Under the pieces are notes generated by a model. That model had not been told where the DNA came from, did no database searches, and saw only the letters and a list, made by a program, of their open reading frames with translations. Source: Candidatus Nealsonbacteria bacterium CG01_land_8_20_14_3_00_12 (lineage in GTDB: Bacteria > Patescibacteriota > Minisyncoccia > Minisyncoccales > PETJ01). Taken from it: 5,668 nt of DNA. The translations under genes were made by a program, and so were the position numbers. Shown here piece by piece: positions 1-5,210 of the stretch. Each line of letters opens with the position of its first letter. The first letter of the stretch is position 1. Location of the stretch: assembly GCA_002781125.1 (NCBI GenBank), contig PETJ01000003.1, forward strand, positions 1 to 5,668. Reading direction: 5' to 3'.

Positions 1-770
1 CTGACCCTCTCATAGAATGTCTCGCCTACCACTCCAAACATGTCTTTAAGTTTTGATTTTGATATTTTTTTAAGTTCTTTAATTTTATTTATTCCAACGA
101 CTCGGAGTTTCTCAGCGGTTTTTGGCCCAATCCCTGGTAAATCTTCGATATCCAAAGGCTCAAGAAATTTTTTAACCTGATTTGGTTTAATAATTAATAA
201 TCCATTTGGCTTAGCCCCAGTAGTAGAGCGAAGCTCACTACGGGGCTTTGCTTTTTTAGCTGCCATTTTGGCAATTAACTTATTTGGCCCAATACCAACG
301 GTACAAGTTAATTTTTCTTTTTCCAAAATTTCTTTTTTCAATTTTTCCGCAAGATTTTCTGCTTTTTTGTAGCTATTTAAAAAACTTATATCTAAATAAG
401 CTTCATCTAAAGACGTTATTTCCCATTTCGGGGAACCCCGAAGCAATCCCTCGCTTTCGCTCGGGATGCTACGGGGCAAGTATTTTTTGATAATTTCCAT
501 TATCTTTTCGGAAACTTTTTGATAGAGCTGCATATTGACCGGCAAAAATATTGCCTCAGGACAAAGTTCGTAGGCCTTGGAAATTGGCATTGCTGAATGA
601 ATTCCATATTTCCGAGCAGTGTAATTACAGGTTGAAACGACTCCCCTGCCCTTGCCTCCTTTAGGGTCGGCGCCAACTACAACCGGCTTCCCCTTAAATT
701 GTGGGTTTTCTCTTTCCTCAATCTGGGCGAAGAAATAATCCATGTCGATATGTAAAACTATCCTTTCCAT
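1..770 (-). CDS. dinB: DNA polymerase IV (Y-family translesion polymerase), 3' end outside window
   Basis: Y-family polymerase that copies past damaged template bases without proofreading. The frame is open from the ATG at 768-770 to the window edge (256 codons), so the little-finger domain is missing here. Visible motifs: the N-terminal palm strand LHIDMDYFF (residues 6-14) with metal ligand D9; STCNYTARKYGI (46-57) and SAMP (59-62); the catalytic loop SLDEAYLD (120-127) with D122 and E123; TVGIGPNKLIAKMA (157-170); and the thumb HhH segment LPGIGPKTAEKL (211-222). Two stretches absent from E. coli DinB interrupt it: residues about 99-113, just before the catalytic loop, and about 175-186, between the KMA and KPNG motifs. 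Both coincide with GC-rich palindromes and keep the frame. No Shine-Dalgarno precedes the ATG. A terminator separates it from the genes upstream, so it is probably transcribed alone. The family assignment is very secure. Confidence 0.96.
   Translation of the reverse strand, partial: MERIVLHIDMDYFFAQIEERENPQFKGKPVVVGADPKGGKGRGVVSTCNYTARKYGIHSAMPISKAYELCPEAIFLPVNMQLYQKVSEKIMEIIKKYLPRSIPSESEGLLRGSPKWEITSLDEAYLDISFLNSYKKAENLAEKLKKEILEKEKLTCTVGIGPNKLIAKMAAKKAKPRSELRSTTGAKPNGLLIIKPNQVKKFLEPLDIEDLPGIGPKTAEKLRVVGINKIKELKKISKSKLKDMFGVVGETFYERV
213..247 (-). repeat. In-frame palindromic element E2 inside dinB
   Basis: Imperfect hairpin: agcccc (213-218) pairs with ggggct (242-247), gtag (220-223) with ctac (238-241), t224 with a237, and gagc (226-229) with gctc (233-236). 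The loop is gaa (230-232), and a219 and a225 are bulged. It is markedly richer in GC than the surrounding gene. On the coding strand the 5' end reads CCCCGTAG, the same octamer as in E1. It encodes residues 175-186 of DinB (KPRSELRSTTGA), a stretch with no counterpart in E. coli DinB, where KIASDMNKPNG runs through directly. Confidence 0.8.
436..476 (-). repeat. In-frame palindromic element E1 inside dinB
   Basis: A 41-base imperfect palindrome with 27 G or C bases. On the coding strand the arms are CCCCG/CGGGG, then a T-T mismatch, AGCA/TGCT, TCCC/GGGA (one bulged T), facing GA/GA, and GC/GC closing a GAAA apex. Its coding-strand ends are CCCCGTAG and CTTCGGGG. It encodes DinB residues 99-112 (PRSIPSESEGLLRG), placed just before the catalytic SLDEAYLD loop where E. 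coli DinB has only a short linker. A second perfect hairpin, ttcgggg (427-433) / ccccgaa (436-442) with loop aa, reuses its right arm, so an extra inverted half-end sits beside it. Confidence 0.8.
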
Positions 771-776
771 ATTTAT

Positions 777-782
777 ATTTTA
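777..782 (-). promoter_or_regulatory. Possible -10 box of dinB, suggesting a leaderless transcript
   Basis: On the minus strand TAAAAT lies with exactly six bases between it and the dinB ATG, so a start site at the usual distance would fall on the A of the start codon. There is no Shine-Dalgarno in the gap. No good -35 hexamer stands 16-18 bases upstream, because that position falls inside the terminator stem. The call rests on spacing in an AT-rich stretch and is tentative. Confidence 0.3.
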
Positions 783-790
783 ACATTTTT

Positions 791-828
791 AAACAAAAAC
801 TGAGCCAGCCTAAAGGTACTGGCTCAGT
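791..828 (-). terminator. Rho-independent terminator between the Cys-rich gene and dinB (probably bidirectional)
   Basis: A perfect 10-bp stem, actgagccag (799-808) with ctggctcagt (819-828), around a 10-base loop in which CC and GG can pair further. In the minus direction the stem is followed by TTTTTGTTT. In the plus direction it is followed by a C/T tract ending in seven T (834-840), so it could stop transcription both ways. It lies 25 bases after the stop of the Cys-rich gene and ends the block that starts with the chaperone genes. Confidence 0.88.
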
Positions 829-853
829 CTTTCTTTTTTTCATCAAAGAAGAG

Positions 854-1177
854 CTAATATGAGTGGACTAACAATCGCCGTTCAAACATTCCTCTGGCAT
901 TACAGAGCTCGCAAAAAGCTTCCAAATAAGGCGTCCCACAGAAATGCCTTTCAGCTGCTGCATCAACCAAATCGACTAAACATTGGAGGTCTTCTCCTTC
1001 GAAAGTTAATCGATGAGGCGCCTCTTCTTCCGACGGAATCACCTTTTCTAATCGTTTCTCGCATGTTTTTCTTCTCAGGCATAACTCGCACATTCCACAA
1101 TCACACCACCGAGCTGTTTTCTCAATGAAATTCTTCAAAAAATGAATATCTGCTCTTTCAAGTATTATTGGTCTCAT
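854..1177 (-). CDS. Small Cys-rich protein made of two copies of one CELC module (unknown function)
   Basis: I do not recognise this 107-residue protein. It consists of a tandem duplication: residues 10-43 and 63-102 both run D(I/L)xxL, then CG exactly 17 residues after the D, then CELC, xxR, xxx, E(K/R)RL. The second copy carries six extra residues (around TPYLEA) between CG and CELC. Aligned cysteines are C27/C80, C30/C89 and C33/C92; C25, C39 and C66 are extra. The paired CxxC-like sites suggest metal binding or a redox-sensitive fold, which is inference. There is no signal peptide or membrane segment. The start is the ATG at 1175-1177, because a full AGGAGGTG precedes it with a good spacer. 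An upstream in-frame ATG at 1211-1213 would add 12 residues (rich in Arg) and lacks such a site. It lies 56 bases after the endonuclease-like gene and just before the terminator. Confidence 0.72.
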   Translation of the reverse strand: MRPIILERADIHFLKNFIEKTARWCDCGMCELCLRRKTCEKRLEKVIPSEEEAPHRLTFEGEDLQCLVDLVDAAAERHFCGTPYLEAFCELCNARGMFERRLLVHSY

Positions 1178-1181
1178 TTCC

Positions 1182-1189
1182 CACCTCCT
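1182..1189 (-). promoter_or_regulatory. Strong Shine-Dalgarno of the Cys-rich gene, decides its start
   Basis: The minus strand reads AGGAGGTG, four bases (GGAA) before the ATG at 1175-1177. It is a full match to the 16S anti-Shine-Dalgarno, inside a longer GGA repeat. It selects the 107-residue start over the upstream ATG and is the only strong ribosome site in the window. Confidence 0.85.
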
Positions 1190-1217
1190 CCTCCTTGTTT
1201 TAAGATTTTCCAAACAA

Positions 1218-1235
1218 AATTGCTAAGGAGCAATT
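1218..1235 (-). terminator. Weak hairpin at the end of the endonuclease-like gene
   Basis: A 7-bp AT-rich stem, aattgct (1218-1224) with agcaatt (1229-1235), loop aagg. It overlaps the TAA stop codon at 1234-1236 and is followed on the minus strand by a short T run, TTTTG. It may be a weak terminator or attenuator ahead of the Cys-rich gene. The U tract is poor. Confidence 0.3.
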
Positions 1236-2073
1236 ATTTTTTATACGAACTTATAATATAGTCAAGTATTTCTCTTTTCTCCAGTTTCTTTTTCCAAATG
1301 CTGTTTTTGCGAGCAGGATTTATATAAATTCCTTTTGAAAAATTGATTTTATCGCGAAATTTTATGAGATTTGGTTTTCTGCTAATATTGATTTCATTAT
1401 ATTTTTTATCAATTTGGCTTTCAATATCAAAATCTTTTAATAATCCTTGAATTAGTTTTAGAATTTCTAGATTGTACTGATATCCTCTAACTAATTTTTT
1501 ATCAAAATGGACACTGCCTTCGTCATCAAAAAATGCTCGGAGAAATATTTTTTTCTTGATCGAAGGAGCATTTTTAATATATCGCTTCAATTTATCAGAT
1601 TTCTCTTTTACATACCGCGCGAGTTCAACGTGAGTATAATAAATTCTATGGACTCCGGTTTCTTTATTTAACCAATTGTGCGGCTGTAAATGAAATATTC
1701 TTTTCATTAAAGAGGCAACTTGACCAATTAGTGCCATATTACGGTTGTGATAAACACAGCTATGACTCGTAATCTCGCCATCAAACATAAAATGGGCTAC
1801 AAGGAATATTAATTTATCACCCCATCCTTTTGGTTTAATGACAATTCTTCCCGGAATACACTTCCCCTTTCTTCTAAGTGCAATTTCTTTAAGTCGCTGG
1901 ATGTTTTCTCTAGCTAAACTCTCTTTCATTGCGATGGAAAGTGGAATGTCTCGCACATGGTCAAAAATTGTAGTTTTGGGAAGATTAGTGGCTTTTATAA
2001 TTTCTCCAAGCGTATATCCTTTTCTTCTTAAATTTCGGCATTTAGCTATTAGTAGTGGATCGGTTTTATACAT
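1234..2073 (-). CDS. LAGLIDADG-family endonuclease-like protein with N-terminal helix-turn-helix
   Basis: A 279-residue free-standing protein. Residues about 10-43 (CRNLRRKGYTLGEIIKATNL, then PKTTIFDHVRDI) form a helix-turn-helix of the kind found at the N-terminus of transposon and regulator proteins. Two LAGLIDADG motifs follow: LVAHFMFDG (91-99) with putative catalytic D98, and LRAFFDDEG (178-186) with putative catalytic E185. Both acidic positions are kept, so the enzyme could be active, with a pseudo-symmetric monomeric site. The C-terminus is Lys-rich. LAGLIDADG enzymes cut long DNA sites and usually spread introns or inteins, but no intron or intein is visible here. The same fold also serves in regulators such as WhiA, so a DNA-binding role without cutting is an alternative. 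The ATG lies six bases after the tRNA-Lys 3' end with no real Shine-Dalgarno, so it probably depends on the chaperone-operon transcript or on a promoter within the tRNA region. Confidence 0.82.
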   Translation of the reverse strand: MYKTDPLLIAKCRNLRRKGYTLGEIIKATNLPKTTIFDHVRDIPLSIAMKESLARENIQRLKEIALRRKGKCIPGRIVIKPKGWGDKLIFLVAHFMFDGEITSHSCVYHNRNMALIGQVASLMKRIFHLQPHNWLNKETGVHRIYYTHVELARYVKEKSDKLKRYIKNAPSIKKKIFLRAFFDDEGSVHFDKKLVRGYQYNLEILKLIQGLLKDFDIESQIDKKYNEINISRKPNLIKFRDKINFSKGIYINPARKNSIWKKKLEKREILDYIISSYKK

Positions 2074-2079
2074 AAAATA

Positions 2080-2152
2080 TGCCCCCTATAGGACTCGAAC
2101 CTATAACCTCGATCTTAAAAGGATCTTGCTCTACCAGTTGAGCTAAGGGGGC
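2080..2152 (-). tRNA. tRNA-Lys (anticodon UUU)
   Basis: All four arms fold. The 7-bp acceptor is GCCCCCT/AGGGGGC (fully paired), the D arm GCTC/GAGC with loop AACTGGTA, the anticodon loop CTTTTAA with anticodon TTT (Lys), and the T arm ATAGG/CCTAT with loop TTCGAGT. The variable loop is AGGTT and the discriminator base is A, as expected for Lys. The 27-43 pair is an A-G mismatch. CCA is not encoded, so it must be added after processing. The 5' end directly follows the dnaJ stop codon with no spacer, so RNase P cleavage would release the mRNA 3' end exactly at that stop. Confidence 0.96.
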
Positions 2153-3271
2153 TTAAATACCTTCTTCTTTTAGTTTTTCTAATAGTTCTTTTTGTTTTTT
2201 AGTCAATTTCTTTGGCGTCTTCACTATCAATTCAGCATACATATCTCCTTTTCCATAACCTGAAAAGTGGGGAATTCCCTTGTCAGAAATTCGCAAAATC
2301 TTTCCAGATTCGATGCCGGCAGGAACTTTTAATAAAATTTTCTTTTTTACCCCGTAGGAAGCCGAAGGCTTTCCTTCGGGGCCTTCCAAGGTTGGCACTT
2401 CTATTTCATCACCCAAAGCTGCCTGAGAAAAAGAGACAGCTAAGGAAACATACAAATCGTCACCTTTTCTCTTGAAAATTGGGTGGCGCTTAACAGAAAT
2501 CCGACAATATAAATCCCCGGGCTTACCTCCTCTTCTTCCGGCTTCACCTTTTTGCTCAACCTTTATCACCTGATTAGTGTCTACCCCGGCCGGTATCCAA
2601 ATTTTAATATCTTCTTCTCCCTTTACCCTTCCTTCACCATTGCAAACATTACAGGGTTTTTCCGGATGAACTCCTTCTCCACCACATTCTGGACAAATAG
2701 TATATCGAGTAAATGAACCAAAAAAGGTCTTTTTGATTTGTTGGACCTCACCAGTTCCTCGGCAAGAAAAACACTCCTTAATTTTGGTGCCAGGTTCCGC
2801 GCCGCTACCTTGGCAACGCGAACACAAAATCATTTTATACAAAGAAATCTCTTTTTCTCTTCCTTTTAGAGTATCTTCCAAAGGAATTTCCAGGTCAATT
2901 TCAATGTCTTTTCCCCTTTTTAAATCTTTTTTTCTTCGAGGCGTGCCAAAACCGAAAAGGTCTTCAACCATATCGCCCAAATCTCCAAAATCGGTTCTAA
3001 AAATCTCTTCAAAATCGACATCAGGTCTTCCCCAGGCCCATTGAAAATCAAAACCTGGTTCCCCACCTTCAAAAACTCTTCCAAATCTGTCATACTGGCT
3101 TCTCTTTTCTTTATCAGAAAGAATCTGATAGGCCTCATTTATTTCCTTAAACTTCTTCTCATCACCGCCCTTATCAGGATGAAATTTGTGAGCCAATTTA
3201 TAATAGGCCTTCTTTATTTCGTCTGGAGAGGCACCCTTTGATATTCCTAAAATTTGATAGTAATCCTTCAT
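2153..3271 (-). CDS. dnaJ: Chaperone DnaJ (Hsp40, type I co-chaperone)
   Basis: The J-protein binds unfolded clients and stimulates DnaK ATP hydrolysis. The 372-residue protein has the full type I layout: a J domain (1-64) with the HPD triad at 31-33 and a YDRFG end; a Gly/Phe/Asp-rich linker (65-110); a zinc domain with four CxxCxGxG repeats (C150/C153, C167/C170, C193/C196, C207/C210); and C-terminal client-binding domains (about 225-352) with a helical Lys/Glu tail. Residues 297-308 are an extra loop between VPTLEG and KILLKVPAG, where the family normally has a direct turn. This loop is encoded by the palindrome at 2350-2381. The ATG lies two bases after the dnaK stop, so translation is probably coupled. 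The stop codon touches the tRNA-Lys gene. The key residues are all present and the protein should be functional. Confidence 0.97.
   Translation of the reverse strand: MKDYYQILGISKGASPDEIKKAYYKLAHKFHPDKGGDEKKFKEINEAYQILSDKEKRSQYDRFGRVFEGGEPGFDFQWAWGRPDVDFEEIFRTDFGDLGDMVEDLFGFGTPRRKKDLKRGKDIEIDLEIPLEDTLKGREKEISLYKMILCSRCQGSGAEPGTKIKECFSCRGTGEVQQIKKTFFGSFTRYTICPECGGEGVHPEKPCNVCNGEGRVKGEEDIKIWIPAGVDTNQVIKVEQKGEAGRRGGKPGDLYCRISVKRHPIFKRKGDDLYVSLAVSFSQAALGDEIEVPTLEGPEGKPSASYGVKKKILLKVPAGIESGKILRISDKGIPHFSGYGKGDMYAELIVKTPKKLTKKQKELLEKLKEEGI
2350..2381 (+). repeat. In-frame palindromic element E3 inside dnaJ (opposite orientation to E1)
   Basis: Plus-strand hairpin: ccccg (2350-2354) pairs with cgggg (2377-2381), then a T-T mismatch (2355/2376), a2356-t2375, ggaa (2357-2360) with ttcc (2371-2374), and gcc (2361-2363) with ggc (2367-2369). 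The loop is gaa, and t2370 is bulged. Its plus-strand ends, CCCCGTAG and CTTCGGGG, equal both ends of E1 on the minus strand, so the element is inverted relative to E1. It encodes DnaJ residues 297-308 ([12 protein letters not shown]), an extra loop. Confidence 0.8.
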
Positions 3272-3273
3272 AT

Positions 3274-5169
3274 TTACTTCTCTTTATATTCTCCCTCCTC
3301 GGCTTTTGGTCCTTCTCCCTCCTCTGGTTTTTTTTCGCCTGCCGCTCGATACATCTCAGCGCCAATTTTCTGAATTACCTGAGATAATTCGGAAGTTTTA
3401 CTTTTAATATCCTCGATATTATCACCTTCTTTCACTTTTTTCAATTCATTAATCTTTCCCTCAATTTCCTTTTTTGTTTCCGAAGAAATTTTATCTCCAA
3501 CCTCTCTCAATGTTTTCTCACTAGTATAAACTAAACTATCAGCTATATTTTTTGCTTCACTTAACTCTCGCTTCTTTTGATCTTCTTTGGCATGTAATTC
3601 CGCCTCTCTTTTCATCCTTTCCACATCTTCTTTTGACAAACCAATTGAACCTTCAATTCTAATTGATTGACTTTTCCCGGTGGCTTTATCTTTGGCAGTA
3701 GCAGTTAAAATGCCATTAGCGTCAATATCAAAGGTTACTTCAATCTGGGGAATTCCTCTGGGAGCTGGTGGAATTCCATCTAAAATGAATCTTCCCAAAC
3801 TCCTGTTATCAACTACCATTGGTCGCTCTCCTTGCAAAACATTGATTTCGACTGAGGTTTGATTATCAGCCGCAGTTGAGAAAATCTGGGTTTTGGCCGT
3901 GGGGATGGTTGTATTTTTAGCAATCATTTGAGTGCTAATTCCACCTAAAGTTTCAATTCCTAAAGAAAGGGGTAAGACATCCAATAAAAGAACACTTTTT
4001 ATTTCCCCTTCTGGCGCCCTTCCTTCTTCTTTTGCTCTTAAAATTTCTGCTTCAATTGCTGCTCCCATTGCTACTACTTCTTCTGGATTAATAGATTTGT
4101 TTGGCTCTTTGCCAAAAAAGTTTTGGACTTCGGCCCTGACTTGAGGGATTAAAGTTGTTCCGCCAACTAAAATAATTTCATCAACCTCATTTTTAGAAAG
4201 TTTGCCCTCTTCTAAAGTTTTTTTCACTCTTTCAATTGACCTTTCAATTAAATCCCTAACCAAATTCTCAAATTGAGCCCGATTGATTTTATAGAGAAGA
4301 TGTTTGGGGCCCGAAGTATCAGCTGAAATGAAGGGTAAATTAATCTCGGTTTCCAGAGTGCTTGATAATTCTATCTTTGCTTTTTCGGCCGCTTCCTTTA
4401 CTCTTTGCAAAGCCAGAGGGTCTTTTGATAAATCTATTCCCTGCTCTTTTTTAAATTGCTCAATTATAAAATTGATTACTCTTTGGTCAAAATCTTCCCC
4501 GCCTAAATGCGGTTCTCCACCGGTAGCTATCACTTCAACCGTATCAGGAGATAAATCCAAAATGGTAACATCAAAGGTCCCGCCGCCAAAATCATAAACT
4601 AAAACTTTCTCTGGTTTTTTCTTTCCAAATCCATAACAAAGAGCAGCGGCGGTTGGCTCATTAATAATTCTCAAAACCTTAAATCCAGCGATTTCTCCGG
4701 CAGTTTTTGTTGCTTTTCTCTGGGAATCATCAAAGTTGGCTGGACAGGTAATCACTGCTGAAGTTACTTTTTCACCCAATTTTTCTTCAGTATCCAATTT
4801 TATCTTCTGCAAAATCATTGAGGATATTTCAATTGGGGTATACCATTTCTCTCCCAATTTTATTTCTACTCCACCATCTGTTCTTTCTCTTGTTTCATAA
4901 GGTAATCTCTTTAACTCTTTTTGAACCTCTGGGTCGGAAAATCTTCTGCCAATGAATCTTTTAACAGCAAAAACAGTGTTTTTAGGATTGGTCACTGCTT
5001 GTCTCTGGGCTAAAATTCCAACTAATCTCTCTCCGCTTTTTGACAATGCCACAACCGAGGGTATTAAAACCGAACCCTCTCGACTTTCAATACACTTTGG
5101 CTCACCATGCAAAATGGTAGCCATCTTGGATATAGATGTACCGAGGTCAATACCTAAAACCTTAGCCAT
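3274..5169 (-). CDS. dnaK: Chaperone DnaK (Hsp70)
   Basis: ATP-driven chaperone of 631 residues, near the usual family length. Nucleotide-binding domain: phosphate-1 motif GIDLGTSIS (6-14), K70 in the [14 protein letters not shown] segment, [13 protein letters not shown] (169-181), phosphate-2 motif YDFGGGTFD (192-200), HLGGEDFD (221-228), and adenosine motif [10 protein letters not shown] (333-342). The interdomain linker [17 protein letters not shown] (394-410) leads to the substrate-binding domain with its [10 protein letters not shown] strand (485-494), then a helical lid and an acidic Glu/Lys tail (about 611-631) without the EEVDK-like end of E. coli. The segment near 90-115 that is shortened in Gram-positive DnaKs is present. 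Position 13, usually Asn in GTTNS, is Ile here, a variant in an otherwise canonical protein. grpE ends 41 bases upstream and dnaJ follows after two bases. The ATG is preceded only by AT-rich sequence without a Shine-Dalgarno. Confidence 0.98.
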   Translation of the reverse strand: MAKVLGIDLGTSISKMATILHGEPKCIESREGSVLIPSVVALSKSGERLVGILAQRQAVTNPKNTVFAVKRFIGRRFSDPEVQKELKRLPYETRERTDGGVEIKLGEKWYTPIEISSMILQKIKLDTEEKLGEKVTSAVITCPANFDDSQRKATKTAGEIAGFKVLRIINEPTAAALCYGFGKKKPEKVLVYDFGGGTFDVTILDLSPDTVEVIATGGEPHLGGEDFDQRVINFIIEQFKKEQGIDLSKDPLALQRVKEAAEKAKIELSSTLETEINLPFISADTSGPKHLLYKINRAQFENLVRDLIERSIERVKKTLEEGKLSKNEVDEIILVGGTTLIPQVRAEVQNFFGKEPNKSINPEEVVAMGAAIEAEILRAKEEGRAPEGEIKSVLLLDVLPLSLGIETLGGISTQMIAKNTTIPTAKTQIFSTAADNQTSVEINVLQGERPMVVDNRSLGRFILDGIPPAPRGIPQIEVTFDIDANGILTATAKDKATGKSQSIRIEGSIGLSKEDVERMKREAELHAKEDQKKRELSEAKNIADSLVYTSEKTLREVGDKISSETKKEIEGKINELKKVKEGDNIEDIKSKTSELSQVIQKIGAEMYRAAGEKKPEEGEGPKAEEGEYKEK

Positions 5170-5210
5170 ATTATTAATTAAAAATTAAGTAGTTTTTCAA
5201 CTTTTGACCT

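Noticed and set aside
213..476. Frameshift or assembly error explaining the odd DinB segments
   Set aside because: The frame is continuous through both segments and family motifs resume exactly on each side. The added sequences are structured palindromes sharing ends with a copy in another gene.
436..476. Palindromes E1-E3 as transcription terminators
   Set aside because: They lie inside coding regions with no T run after the stem, and the genes continue well past them.
859..1128. Plus-strand open frame opposite the Cys-rich gene
   Set aside because: No recognisable protein, no ribosome site, and it mirrors a better-supported minus-strand gene.
1178..1213. Upstream in-frame ATG adding 12 residues to the Cys-rich protein
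   Set aside because: The strong AGGAGGTG lies between this ATG and the next one, and the extra residues include RRRR with no match in the duplicated module. The ATG at 1175-1177 fits the ribosome site.
1218..1235. CIRCE-like operator, because of the TTAGCA part in an inverted repeat
   Set aside because: The arms are only 7 bp with a 4-base loop. CIRCE has 9-bp arms with a 9-base spacer and stands before the first heat-shock gene, which lies outside this window.
1838..2146. Plus-strand open frame ending across the tRNA
   Set aside because: Its C-terminus (PYRTRTYNLDL) is simply the antisense translation of the tRNA, and the rest mirrors the endonuclease-like gene.
5174..5188. Hairpin ttaatt/aattaa before the dnaK start
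   Set aside because: Six A-T pairs only, in an AT-rich gap. Likely chance, and too weak to act as a terminator.
5170..5200. Promoter directly before dnaK (TTGAAA with an AT-rich -10)
   Set aside because: The best spacing puts the start site inside the coding region and the stretch is all A/T. Expression from the grpE transcript is simpler.
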